A program made the position numbers and the translations under genes. The notes beneath the pieces were generated by a model. The model worked only from the letters and a program-made list of their open reading frames with translations. It did no database searches and was not told the DNA's origin. This document shows positions 43,377-52,435 of a DNA stretch of 64,000 bases, in pieces (within the stretch, counting starts at the first letter, position 1; the number at the start of each line of letters is the position of its first letter). The stretch spans positions 4,190,001 to 4,254,000 of the forward strand of contig NZ_OY769915.1 in the NCBI RefSeq assembly GCF_963669205.1, in the 5' to 3' direction. Source of the stretch: an uncultured Roseibium sp. (GTDB taxonomy: Bacteria > Pseudomonadota > Alphaproteobacteria > Rhizobiales > Stappiaceae).

Positions 43377-45044
43377 CTATTCGGCTGCGGTCAGAAGCCT
43401 GCGCGCGGCCGCCCGGGCTTCCTCGGTAATCACGCTGCCCGCAAGCATGCGGGCAATTTCCTCGCTGCGATGATCCGCGTCAATCTGCTTGACGCGGGTT
43501 GCCACCCGATCCGGCTGTGTCGCTTCCTTGGCGATGAGAAAGTGCCCGTCGGCGCGCGCGGCAACCTGAGGCGCATGCGTGACGGTCAGGACCTGGACAT
43601 TGCCGGCAAGGCGGGCAAGACGAACCCCGATTGCCTCCGCAACGGCCCCACCGACGCCGGTGTCGATTTCATCGAAGACGAGCGTTGGCGCGGACCCCTT
43701 GTCGGCCAGGGACACCTTGAGCGCCAGAAGGAAGCGGGAAAGTTCCCCGCCCGAAGCAACTTTCATCATCGGCCCGGGACGCGTGCCGGGGTTGGTCTGA
43801 ACGTGAAACTCCAGCTGATCGATGCCGGTGCGTGCACGCGTGTTCGGGTCACTGGACATTTCGACAATGAACCGGGCGCGCTCCAGTTTCAGATCGGGCA
43901 GTTCGACCTCGACCGCCTTTTCCAGGGCCTTTGCCGCCTTCGCCCGCTTGGCAGACAGAGACGCGGCCGTACGGTCGTAGGCAGCCCGTGCCTTTTCCGC
44001 AGCTTCGACAAGCGCCGACAGCTTGTCTTCACCTGCGTCGAGATCGGCAAGATCCGCTGTCATGCGCTGACACAGCGCCTCCAGTTCGTCGACAGGAACC
44101 GAATATTTGCGGGATGCCGCCCTCAGCGCGAACAGCCGCTCCTCGACGCTCTCCAGTTCGCGGGGATCGAACTCCGTCTCGCGCAACGCGTTTTCCAGTC
44201 CGCTGCGCGTTTCCTCAAGCTGGTCGAGCGCCTCCGCCAACGTTCTGACCGGCTGCGCAAGCAGCTGTGGAACCTGATCCGATTTTCGTTCAAGCCGCCT
44301 CAGCAGACTGGCGAGTTCGGGGATCGGCGATGCGGATCCGTTCAGTGTTTCAAACGCCTCATTGAGATCTCCGGCGATCTTTTCAACCTGCATCATGTCG
44401 GTGCGCCGGGCCGCCAGGTCTTCTTCCTCGCCCGGTTGCGGTTTCAAGATACCGAGTTCATCTGCCGAGGATCTCAGATAGTCCGCCTCGCTGCGGGCGG
44501 CCTCGATCCGCCGCTCATGTTCGATAACCGCCTTTTCCGCGCTCTTGAAAGCGCCATGCGCGGACGCGACCTTCTCCGTATCTCCGGACAATCCGCCGAA
44601 TTCATCGATCAGGGCGCGATGGCTCTCCGGGTCGACAAGCGCCCGGTCGTCGTGCTGACCGTGGATTTCGACCAGAAGGCCGCCTGCCTGCCGCAGCAGC
44701 CCGGCGCTGACCGGCTGATCGTTGACAAAGGCCCGCGTGCGTCCATCTGAGGTCTGGATGCGTCTGAGGATCACGTCGCCATCGTCGTCGACATCGTTGT
44801 CGCGCAGAAAAGCCCGGACCGGATGCCGTCCGTTCACGTCAAAGACCGCGGTCACCTGTCCTTGTGACGCCCCTTCACGCACGAGATCCGCATCGCCGCG
44901 TGCGCCGAGTGCAAGTGACAGGGAATCAAGCAGGATCGATTTGCCGGCGCCGGTTTCACCGGTCAGAACCGACATGCCCGCGGCAAAATCCAGATCGAGA
45001 CGGTCAATGAGAACGATGTCACGAATAGACAGCGTGACCAGCAT
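43377..45044 (-). CDS. recN: DNA repair protein RecN
   Basis: RecN is an SMC-like ATPase acting at double-strand breaks. Walker A is GETGAGKSILLDSLSLALGARG, the signature is ASGGELSRFLLALK, and Walker B is PTLVFDEIDTGVGG. Two coiled-coil arms flank the hinge (about 150-350). Length 555 is normal. A LexA box was sought in the 69 bases upstream and not found, so it is probably transcribed with bamD. Confidence 0.95.
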   Translation of the reverse strand: MLVTLSIRDIVLIDRLDLDFAAGMSVLTGETGAGKSILLDSLSLALGARGDADLVREGASQGQVTAVFDVNGRHPVRAFLRDNDVDDDGDVILRRIQTSDGRTRAFVNDQPVSAGLLRQAGGLLVEIHGQHDDRALVDPESHRALIDEFGGLSGDTEKVASAHGAFKSAEKAVIEHERRIEAARSEADYLRSSADELGILKPQPGEEEDLAARRTDMMQVEKIAGDLNEAFETLNGSASPIPELASLLRRLERKSDQVPQLLAQPVRTLAEALDQLEETRSGLENALRETEFDPRELESVEERLFALRAASRKYSVPVDELEALCQRMTADLADLDAGEDKLSALVEAAEKARAAYDRTAASLSAKRAKAAKALEKAVEVELPDLKLERARFIVEMSSDPNTRARTGIDQLEFHVQTNPGTRPGPMMKVASGGELSRFLLALKVSLADKGSAPTLVFDEIDTGVGGAVAEAIGVRLARLAGNVQVLTVTHAPQVAARADGHFLIAKEATQPDRVATRVKQIDADHRSEEIARMLAGSVITEEARAAARRLLTAAE

Positions 45045-45113
45045 GAAGGCGAGCTCCCCAGACTAAGTAGCGGTTCACCATATAGGAGGACCGAGTCGTC
45101 TTTCCAGAACCCG

Positions 45114-45926
45114 TTAGATACTCCTGAATGCGCGGCTAATCCAGCTGCCAGAATCTTCAGATGGCTGGTATCCGCCCTTGTTCAGAAGAGAATAGGCGTC
45201 CTTGTACCACTGCGTGTCAGGATAGTTGTGACCGAGAACCGCGGCAGCCGTCTGGGATTCGTTGACAACACCGAGCGCGTAATAAGCCTCTGTCAGGCGG
45301 AACAGCGCTTCTTCCACGTGCCGGGTCGTCTGAAACTCGACGACCACCGCGCGGAAGCGGTTGATGGCGGCAACATAATTGCGGCGCTTCAGGTAGTAGC
45401 GGCCGACCTGCATTTCCTTGCCGGCAAGCTGATCCTCGACGATGCGGAGCTTTTCTTCCGCGTCGGGCGCATATTCGGACTCCGGGAAACGCTGGACAAG
45501 TTCGGTGAACGCACCCGCGGCCTTTCGCGTCACCGCCTGGTCGCGCGTGATGTCCGGCATCTGACGGTAATAGCTCTGTCCGGCGAGGTAGAGCATGTAT
45601 GCTGAATCCTCGTCGCCCGGATAAAGCGTTACGAAGCGCCGAGCTGCGGTCACGGTTTCCGGATACTTGCCGCGCGAATAATTCAGGAAGGCAAGGTTGA
45701 CCAGCGATTTCTTGGAGTATTCGGAATAGGGGTAGAGCTTGTCGATCTCTTCAAACTTGGTGGTGGAGTCGCGCAGCTTGCCCTGAGCGCGCAATGCCAG
45801 CCCCTCGTTGAACAGCACTTCGGGTGGCGTATCGTTGAGCGCAAGCTCGTCAAGATCATCCTTGCCGCTGCAGGCAGCCAGCAGGATGGGCGTCGTGAGA
45901 ACGGCCAATTTCAAAAGTGTTTTCAT
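45114..45926 (-). CDS. bamD: Outer-membrane assembly lipoprotein BamD
   Basis: BamD is the essential lipoprotein of the BAM complex that inserts beta-barrels. The signal peptide ends at a lipobox LLAAC with lipidated C19. Five TPR-like helical pairs follow (PPEVLFNEGLALRAQGKLRDSTTKFEEIDKLYPYSEYSKKSLVNLAFLNY...). I start at MKTLLKLAVLTTP (45926, AGGA upstream), giving 270 residues; the open frame upstream is spurious. It lies between lpxC and recN, a common alphaproteobacterial order. Confidence 0.95.
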   Translation of the reverse strand: MKTLLKLAVLTTPILLAACSGKDDLDELALNDTPPEVLFNEGLALRAQGKLRDSTTKFEEIDKLYPYSEYSKKSLVNLAFLNYSRGKYPETVTAARRFVTLYPGDEDSAYMLYLAGQSYYRQMPDITRDQAVTRKAAGAFTELVQRFPESEYAPDAEEKLRIVEDQLAGKEMQVGRYYLKRRNYVAAINRFRAVVVEFQTTRHVEEALFRLTEAYYALGVVNESQTAAAVLGHNYPDTQWYKDAYSLLNKGGYQPSEDSGSWISRAFRSI

Positions 45927-46135
45927 GCTCAAGGTCCTGTTCGAACCAGAAACAAGTCCAATTCCGTTCACACCCAAACTCCCGAGCCGTCTCCGGCCCC
46001 TGTGGCCGGGCAAAGTTTCCGGCCTGATTTAACTGACAGGAGTGTTTACCGGAAATCTCCGGTCCCCGTCACGCCCTTGCAGGCCATCTGACGGTTTTTT
46101 TGAGCATTTTTATGGCAACATGCCCAAATTGCAGT

Positions 46136-46151
46136 GAATTCCGAAGAATTC
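46136..46151 (-). other. UUCG tetraloop hairpin between lpxC and bamD
   Basis: On the minus strand the DNA reads GAATTC-TTCG-GAATTC, a six-base stem closed by the very stable C(UUCG)G tetraloop, about 31 bases after the lpxC stop. No U-tract follows, so it is not a classical terminator; it may protect or process the mRNA. A second short hairpin (CCGGA-GATT-TCCGG) lies at 46059-46072. Confidence 0.5.
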
Positions 46152-46182
46152 GCCAAATTGTTGAACCCGATGACGGGACTGA

Positions 46183-47127
46183 TCAGGAGACGTCCGGTCC
46201 GAAAGCCGCGGCGGCTGCCAGCCCGCCCTTGCTGACCTGGCCAACCTGGCGAAAGGCCGGAGCTTCGACAATTTCGAAAGCGCTCGGGTCTTCGAACAGC
46301 TTGACCAGAATGGAGTGGTTCATCTTGTGACCGCCCTTGTAGGACCGGTACATGCCGAGAATGGGCAGCCCGGCAAGAGCCAGGTCTCCGACCGCGTCCA
46401 GCGCCTTGTGCCGGGCAAACTCGTCCGGCCAGCGCGTGCCTTCGGGATTGAGAACCTTGTCCTCGGAAATCGCGACAGAATTGTCCAGCGAGGATCCGAG
46501 GGCGAAGCCCATTTTCCAGAGCTGTTCCACGTCCTTGACGTTACCGAAGGTCCGTGCACGGGACAGGTCGTCGCGAAACACGGCCGGTGTCATTTCGGAC
46601 ACATACTGCTGCCGTCCGATCACGGGTGTTTCGAAATCGATCGTGATATCGAACTTCGTGCCCTCGTGCGGATGCAACTCGCACCAGGCACCGCCATTGT
46701 CGACGCGCACTTTCTTGTTGATTTTCAGGTAGCGGCGGCCACGGTCGAGTTTCTTCAGGCCGACCTGTTCGATTGCCTCGACGAAGACGGCACTGCTGCC
46801 GTCCATGATCGGCATTTCGGGACCGTCGATCTCGACGATGACATTGTCCACGCCCATGCCGAAGAGGGCGGCCATGAGATGTTCAACAGTGGATATGCCA
46901 TCCTGCGTGGGATCGCCCAGCACCGTGCACAGGGCCGTTGCGGTCACCTGATCCCACATGGCTCGCACCTCGGTGGCGCCATCCTGATCCGTCCGCGAAA
47001 ACACGATGCCGGTTCCGGCATCCGCAGGCACAAGTGTGATCGACGCCGGCTTGCCGGAATGAACGCCGATACCGGTCAGTGTTACCTGCTCGGCCAGCGT
47101 CGTCTGTCGGTCAACATGTGTGGTCAT
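46183..47127 (-). CDS. lpxC: UDP-3-O-acyl-GlcNAc deacetylase
   Basis: LpxC performs the committed step of lipid A synthesis with a zinc ion. TLAEQVTLTGIGVHSGKPA opens domain I, STVEHLMAALFGMGVDNVIVEIDGPEMPIMDGSS carries a zinc His, and the second ligand pair is in SYKGGHKMNHSILVKL with the LDAVGDLALAG helix. I start at MTTHVDRQTT (47127), giving 314 residues; TTGGGG precedes it. It follows ftsZ after a hairpin, with room for its own promoter. Confidence 0.97.
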   Translation of the reverse strand: MTTHVDRQTTLAEQVTLTGIGVHSGKPASITLVPADAGTGIVFSRTDQDGATEVRAMWDQVTATALCTVLGDPTQDGISTVEHLMAALFGMGVDNVIVEIDGPEMPIMDGSSAVFVEAIEQVGLKKLDRGRRYLKINKKVRVDNGGAWCELHPHEGTKFDITIDFETPVIGRQQYVSEMTPAVFRDDLSRARTFGNVKDVEQLWKMGFALGSSLDNSVAISEDKVLNPEGTRWPDEFARHKALDAVGDLALAGLPILGMYRSYKGGHKMNHSILVKLFEDPSAFEIVEAPAFRQVGQVSKGGLAAAAAFGPDVS

Positions 47128-47324
47128 ATACCCCAACCCTTCCGGTTTGCGAACGCGAAGCCCAAAATTTGCCCCAATGCACATACGGACTTTTAACGAT
47201 CACCAGTTGGCCGCGAAGATAGTCGCGATCCATTGCAGAGCGAAATAAAGCTTTATTACGGTTTGTAACGATTCACAGGCTCGCAAATTACTGAAATAAA
47301 AGGGGAATTACTTACCCTACGGAA

Positions 47325-47352
47325 GCGGCCCGGAACATGCGTTCCGAGCCGC
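47325..47352 (-). terminator. Stem-loop after ftsZ
   Basis: GCGGC-C-CGGAAC pairs with GTTCCG-A-GCCGC around an ATGC loop, 30 bases after the ftsZ stop on the minus strand. The following DNA is not a run of T at once, though AT-rich sequence begins about 20 bases on. It probably attenuates read-through into lpxC. Confidence 0.55.
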
Positions 47353-47381
47353 TGCGATCAGGGAAGAAGATCGCGAACGAA

Positions 47382-49172
47382 TCAGTTGGCCTGGCGGCGC
47401 AGGAACGCCGGAATTTCCAACTGATCGTCATCCGCGGCACTGACCGGCTTGGGTGCGGCCCGGCCGGTTTCGTCAAGTTGTCCGGCCGCACCGGTCGCGG
47501 ATGTCCGCGCCTGGGGTGCGCGCGGCGCGGACATCGGAGCAGGCTGGAGCTGGGGTGCCTTGCGGACAACGGGAGCTTCCGCCTCGTGTTCTTCCTCGTC
47601 TTCCCGGCGGCCAAGACCACTGGCAAGACGGCGCAGAAGACCCATCGGGCGGCGCTCGTCGTCACCGAATTCCTCGCCGGTATCGTGCTGGGAAACCGGT
47701 GCTGGAGCGGCAGGTGCCGGTTCGGCCTGCTGCGCAGCAGGTTCAGATTGCTGTGCTGCAGCAGCAGGTGCCTGCTGTGCGCGGATCTCACGCTGTGCAA
47801 TTGGCGGGAAGTCTTCGACGCGCGGCATGCGCGGCGCCGGGCTGTGCTCTTCCGCCACCGGCGGGATGTACGGCTGGCTGACGGGCTCGTCCTCAACGAC
47901 CGAGGTCGGCGTTTCTTCCTCGATGTCGATCATCGGGCTTTTCGCCGTCATGGATGCACCGGTCGGCTTGACGCGCTTGATCTGAACATCCGGATCGCTT
48001 GCGACAGAAACCGAAGCGGGCTCCGGAATGGCAAGCTCTTTTTCAAGATTGGCAACCGCTTGCGCGGCAGCCGTCTGGGCACCGGATTTTTCCGCTGCCG
48101 GAGCAAGCTTGGCCTGAGCTGTTTCCGTGCTGCGCACGATGGCAGGCATATCGGATTTCAGGGCCTGCTCCGCTGGCGAGGCATAGGGTGCGGCTTCAAA
48201 ACCCGCTTCCTTGTCGATCCCCGTTGCCACAACGGACACGCGAATGATGCCGTCCAACGTCTCGTCGAATGTCGCGCCGAGAATGATGTTGGCGTCGGAA
48301 TCGACCTCCTCGCGGATGCGCGTTGCAGCCTCGTCGACTTCGAACAGGGTCAGGTCGTTGCCGCCCGTGATCGAGATCAGCAAGCCTTTCGCACCCTTCA
48401 TGGACGACTCGTCCAGCAGCGGGTTTGCGATGGCAGCCTCGGCTGCCTGCTGAGCGCGTTTTTCGCCGCTCGCCTCGCCGGTGCCCATCATTGCCTTGCC
48501 CATACCGCGCATGACAGAGCGGACGTCGGCAAAGTCGAGGTTGATGAGACCTTCCTTGACCATCAGGTCGGTGATGCAGGCGACACCCGAGTAGAGAACC
48601 TGGTCGGCCATGGCGAATGCGTCGGCGAACGTGGTCTGCGCATTGGCAATCCGGAACAGGTTCTGGTTCGGAATGACGATGAGCGTGTCGACGTTGCGCT
48701 GCAGATCGTCAATGCCGGTATCGGCGATGCGCATGCGGCGCGCGCCTTCGAACTGGAACGGCTTGGTGACGACACCGACGGTCAGGATGCCCTGCTCGCG
48801 CGCCGCGCGTGCAATCACCGGGGCTGCGCCGGTACCTGTGCCGCCGCCCATTCCGGCAGTGATGAACACCATGTGCGATCCGGACAGGTGATCGTTGATT
48901 TCGTCGATCACTTCCTCGGCCGCGGCCGAACCGACTTCCGGCTGCGAACCGGCACCGAGACCTTCGGTAACGGCCACACCCATCTGGACCAGGCGGTCCG
49001 AGTGGTTCATTGCCAGCGCCTGGGCGTCCGTGTTGGCTACGACGAAGTCGCAGCCCTGGAGGCCGGCTGTGATCATGTTATTGACGGCGTTTCCGCCCGC
49101 GCCGCCGACGCCGAAAACCGTAATGCGCGGTTTCAGCTCCTGAATGTCGGGCATCTTAAGGTTGATGGTCAT
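47382..49172 (-). CDS. ftsZ: Cell division protein FtsZ, long-linker form
   Basis: FtsZ is the tubulin-like GTPase of the division ring. The core has FGVGGAGGNAVNNMI, the tubulin signature GMGGGTGTGAAP, and ATGID. After residue 320 comes a long Ala/Glu/Pro/Gln linker of about 260 residues ending in the conserved peptide LEIPAFLRRQ that binds FtsA and partners. The start at MTINLKMPDIQELKP (49172) has GAGG five bases upstream; the earlier open frame overlaps ftsA and is rejected. At 596 aa it matches the long FtsZ of Rhizobiales. Confidence 0.97.
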   Translation of the reverse strand: MTINLKMPDIQELKPRITVFGVGGAGGNAVNNMITAGLQGCDFVVANTDAQALAMNHSDRLVQMGVAVTEGLGAGSQPEVGSAAAEEVIDEINDHLSGSHMVFITAGMGGGTGTGAAPVIARAAREQGILTVGVVTKPFQFEGARRMRIADTGIDDLQRNVDTLIVIPNQNLFRIANAQTTFADAFAMADQVLYSGVACITDLMVKEGLINLDFADVRSVMRGMGKAMMGTGEASGEKRAQQAAEAAIANPLLDESSMKGAKGLLISITGGNDLTLFEVDEAATRIREEVDSDANIILGATFDETLDGIIRVSVVATGIDKEAGFEAAPYASPAEQALKSDMPAIVRSTETAQAKLAPAAEKSGAQTAAAQAVANLEKELAIPEPASVSVASDPDVQIKRVKPTGASMTAKSPMIDIEEETPTSVVEDEPVSQPYIPPVAEEHSPAPRMPRVEDFPPIAQREIRAQQAPAAAAQQSEPAAQQAEPAPAAPAPVSQHDTGEEFGDDERRPMGLLRRLASGLGRREDEEEHEAEAPVVRKAPQLQPAPMSAPRAPQARTSATGAAGQLDETGRAAPKPVSAADDDQLEIPAFLRRQAN

Positions 49173-49287
49173 ATTATCCTCGCGACCCATTGGCTCCCCC
49201 GGTACGGGAGACCCCTCTTCTTCCCTAACTTCAGCTGCCATGCCTGGCAGCTCCAATTCGTGGCTGTCGTCTTCTTGGCTCATGTCG

Positions 49288-50610
49288 TCAGAAGCTTTCC
49301 CTGATCCACTGGCCCACACGGGCCAGGTAACCAGATTGTCCGCTCCACCCGGTTCGACGGTTCTTGTGCTCGAACTGTTCGATCTGGGCGACCTGCGGAT
49401 AAATCAGGAGGCCGACGGCCGCGGCAAAAGCCGGACCTTTGGCAGCCTCGGGAAGACCGGCGACGCCTAATGGCCGGCCAAGACGGACGTTGCGCCCCAG
49501 AATGTGACGCGCAACCTCTCCAAGACCCGTGAGCTGACTGGCACCCCCTGTCAGGACGATCTGCTTACCGACCCGGCCTGCAAAGCCGGACGCGGTCAAC
49601 CGATCCCTCACGAGTTCAAGGATTTCTTCCACGCGCGGCCGGATGACACGGGTCAGCGCCGAGCGGGGGATTTGATTGGGCAGTTCGTTGTCGCTTTCCA
49701 GCGGCGGAACCGTCAGAAGATCGCGCTCGTCCGAACTGGAGGCCAGCGGCGATCCGTAAAGCGTCTTCAGGCGTTCCGCATCCTGAAGCCGGGTCGCGAA
49801 CGCCCGGGCGATGTCGGTCGTGACGTGGTTGCCGCCAACCGCGATCGCATCGAGGTGCACCATGTGTCCTTCGACAAACACCGACAGGGTTGTCGTTCCG
49901 CCACCCATGTCGATACAGGCCACACCGAGTTCGGCCTCATCGTCGACAAGCGTCGACAGACCGCTGGCAAACGGTGTCGCGACCATGGTTTCCACATGAA
50001 GATGCCCGCGGTTGATGCACAGTTCGAGATTGCGGACCGGGGGCACTTCGGCGGTCACGACCTGCATGTCGACACCGAGCTTGTGCCCCATCATGCCGCG
50101 CGGATCGCGGATGCCGCGGCTGCCATCGAGGGAATAGGAAATCGGCAAGGCATGCGTCACCGCCCGTCCTTCGGTGACGGAATGACTGGACCCCGCCGAC
50201 AGGACCCTCTGAATATCGGCTTCCGAAACGCTCTCGCCCGCCAGCGGCACGCCTGCGCTGTAGACTTCGCTCTGCAGCCGTCCGCAGCTGATATTGGCAA
50301 TCAGCGATTCCACCGTGACACCGGCCATCCGCTCCGCGCTGTCGACCGCAAGCCGTATCGCCTGCTCGGCTGCGTCCATGTCGACGACGACGCCCGACTT
50401 GATCCCGCGCGAACGCTGGTAGCCGTAGCCGAGAACCTCGACCTTGTGGGACCGGCTGGACAACACGGATTTCTCGTCCTGCGGCACGAGCTTCGCGATC
50501 AGGCAGCAGATCTTGGTCGAGCCGACATCCAGGACCGACATGATCACGGCGCGCCGCGTCGGCAGCGGGCGCATCTTCGGCAGGTAAAGGTTCTTGTCGG
50601 AGCGGCTCAT
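49288..50610 (-). CDS. ftsA: Cell division protein FtsA
   Basis: FtsA is the actin-like membrane tether of FtsZ. ATPase segments AVIMSVLDVGSTKICCLIAK, VACIDMGGGTTTLSVFVEG and GKQIVLTGGASQLTGLGEV are present, and the C-terminal GYLARVGQWIRESF is the amphipathic membrane anchor. Length is 440. Its ATG overlaps the ftsQ stop by four bases, while 115 bases separate it from ftsZ, so ftsZ may have a further promoter there. Confidence 0.96.
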   Translation of the reverse strand: MSRSDKNLYLPKMRPLPTRRAVIMSVLDVGSTKICCLIAKLVPQDEKSVLSSRSHKVEVLGYGYQRSRGIKSGVVVDMDAAEQAIRLAVDSAERMAGVTVESLIANISCGRLQSEVYSAGVPLAGESVSEADIQRVLSAGSSHSVTEGRAVTHALPISYSLDGSRGIRDPRGMMGHKLGVDMQVVTAEVPPVRNLELCINRGHLHVETMVATPFASGLSTLVDDEAELGVACIDMGGGTTTLSVFVEGHMVHLDAIAVGGNHVTTDIARAFATRLQDAERLKTLYGSPLASSSDERDLLTVPPLESDNELPNQIPRSALTRVIRPRVEEILELVRDRLTASGFAGRVGKQIVLTGGASQLTGLGEVARHILGRNVRLGRPLGVAGLPEAAKGPAFAAAVGLLIYPQVAQIEQFEHKNRRTGWSGQSGYLARVGQWIRESF

Positions 50611-51521
50611 GTGTCCTGCTCCTTCTTGCCCGAACGGTTGCGGCCGCCCGTCATGATCTTGCGCTGTTCGGCGGCCTCGTCGGATAACCTCACGGTCACC
50701 CTGTCGGCAAGACGCATGTCGATGGCAACGATATCCCGGGAGAGCAGACCGCTGTCTTCGTCCATTTCGACAAGGTCGGCCAATGCCGCCTGGTAGTTCT
50801 GCTCCGGCAAACGGATCGAAATGCCGTTCTCCAGCTGCAGATCCCAGCGCCTGTCGCTGACGAGGAACGCTGCGCGCACGCGCGGGCGAAGCGCGGGTAC
50901 CGCTTCCAGCGCCGAATTGATTTCTGAGGCCCTGCGCTGTGCGCCATGATTGACGACGAGCAGAAGATTGGCGTAGCGCCCGTCGACATCATCCGTGATC
51001 ACGTCGCCTGCCTGGTTGACGATCGAAACAAGGTCGCCGCGCTGCCAGAGTGCGTAGGGCACCCGCTCTTCGATCTTGATCTGCAGCGTGCTCGGATAGA
51101 GCTTCATGACCGACGCGTTCTTGACCCAGGCCATCGCGTTGAGCCGCTTGCGCGCCCCGACCGCATCAAAGAGGGCCAGCGACGTGCCTTCATGGATTTC
51201 CAGCGCTTCCAGGATCTGGAACTCGTTGATTTCACGTTGTCCGGACAGCTTGACGGCCTCGATGCCGAAACCTGCCGCAGACAGGAGCGCATCGGATACG
51301 ACCCGGCCGTGCCCACCTATGACTATTCCATAACCAATTGTTAAGGTTAAGAAACCCAGCGCAGCGGCAGATCCCGTCCACCTGGGAAGCTCGGCCAGCC
51401 GCCCTGCGGAGCGCCAGACCGGCTGCCTGTGCAAACGCGAAACACCACGGCCGCGCGGAGCCAGTTCGGCTTCCAGCGGTGTCAGCGTTTCCCTATTCCA
51501 TTTGCGACCTAGCGACAGCAA
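50607..51521 (-). CDS. ftsQ: Cell division protein FtsQ
   Basis: FtsQ is the bitopic scaffold of the divisome. One membrane helix (AAALGFLTLTIGYGIVIGGHG), a POTRA domain (FGIEAVKLSGQREINEFQILEALEIHEGTSLALFDAVGAR) and a beta domain follow. The 304-residue form starts at a TTG (51521) inside the end of ddl, with GAGG eight bases upstream; the overlap of 13 bases indicates translational coupling. Confidence 0.93.
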   Translation of the reverse strand: MLSLGRKWNRETLTPLEAELAPRGRGVSRLHRQPVWRSAGRLAELPRWTGSAAALGFLTLTIGYGIVIGGHGRVVSDALLSAAGFGIEAVKLSGQREINEFQILEALEIHEGTSLALFDAVGARKRLNAMAWVKNASVMKLYPSTLQIKIEERVPYALWQRGDLVSIVNQAGDVITDDVDGRYANLLLVVNHGAQRRASEINSALEAVPALRPRVRAAFLVSDRRWDLQLENGISIRLPEQNYQAALADLVEMDEDSGLLSRDIVAIDMRLADRVTVRLSDEAAEQRKIMTGGRNRSGKKEQDT

Positions 51522-52435
51522 CTCGCGTCCTCAACCATCCAACTGACCAGATCCTTGAAACTCATCCCCTTGTGGGCCGCCATTTCCGGCACAAGAGAGG
51601 TTGGCGTCATGCCTGGCTGCGTGTTCACTTCTAGGCAGATCAGGGTCCCGGATCCGTCTTCGCGTTCGTCGAATCGAAAATCGGCACGCGAAACACCGCG
51701 GCATCCCAGGGCCTGATGCGCCTTAACCGCTAGTGTCTCTATGGTTTGGTAAACAATCGGTGAAATTTTTGCAGGAAGAATGTGTTTTGATCCGCCTTCA
51801 ACATATTTTGCGTCGTAATCGTAGAAGCTGTGACCCATCGGCACGATGTCGATGACACCCAGGGCCTTGTCATCCATGACGGCACAGGTCAGCTCCCTTC
51901 CTTTGATGAACTTTTCGCACATGAGAACATCCGGGTAGGGCCAGTCCTGCCGGTTCAGCTCCTGCGGCGGAAACTCTTGATCTTCCTTGACAATCAGGAC
52001 TCCGAAGCTGGATCCCTCATTGATCGGCTTAAGCACGTAAGGCGGTTTCATAGGGTGTTCGCGCAAGATGTTGTGACGGTTGACGATTATGTCTTCCGTG
52101 ACCGGCACGCCGGCGGCCTGCATCACCGCTTTCGCCTTGATCTTGTGCATCGCAAGGGCCGATGCCATGACGCCCGAATGCGTGTAGGGAATGTTAAGAA
52201 ACTCTAAAATTCCCTGAATGCAGCCGTCCTCACCAAAGGGACCGTGAAGCGCGTTGAAGGCGACGTCCGGCTTCAGATTCTGAAGAACTTGCGAAATGTT
52301 CCGGTCGACATCGATACGCGAGACCCGGTACCCGGCCTCTTCAAGTGCCTCGGCGCATTCCCGGCCGCTGGTCAGACTGACCGGGCGTTCATTGACCCAC
52401 CCGCCCATGAGAACGGCAACGTGCTTCTTGGCCAT
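51509..52435 (-). CDS. ddl: D-alanine--D-alanine ligase
   Basis: Ddl joins two D-Ala for the peptidoglycan stem. The ATP-grasp layout is complete: VAVLMGGWVNERPVSLTSGRECAEAL, NALHGPFGEDGCIQGILEFLNIPYTHSG, KAVMQAAGVPVTED, GSSFGVLIVKED and the metal motif RADFRFDEREDGSGTLICLEVNTQPGMTPTSL. Length 308. It abuts murB without a gap. There is no second ddl in this window. Confidence 0.96.
   Translation of the reverse strand: MAKKHVAVLMGGWVNERPVSLTSGRECAEALEEAGYRVSRIDVDRNISQVLQNLKPDVAFNALHGPFGEDGCIQGILEFLNIPYTHSGVMASALAMHKIKAKAVMQAAGVPVTEDIIVNRHNILREHPMKPPYVLKPINEGSSFGVLIVKEDQEFPPQELNRQDWPYPDVLMCEKFIKGRELTCAVMDDKALGVIDIVPMGHSFYDYDAKYVEGGSKHILPAKISPIVYQTIETLAVKAHQALGCRGVSRADFRFDEREDGSGTLICLEVNTQPGMTPTSLVPEMAAHKGMSFKDLVSWMVEDASCCR

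Noticed and set aside
45045..45113. LexA box expected upstream of recN
   Set aside because: No GTTC-N7-GTTC or near match was found in the 69-base gap.
47185..47324. Small gene between lpxC and ftsZ
   Set aside because: The AT-rich stretch has no frame with a ribosome site; it more likely holds the lpxC promoter.
47337..49304. A 655-codon open frame antisense to ftsZ (also long antisense frames at 53564-55042 and 55759-57186)
   Set aside because: They cover essential dcw genes whose motifs are intact on the other strand; composition is low-complexity Arg/His/Gly-rich shadow coding.
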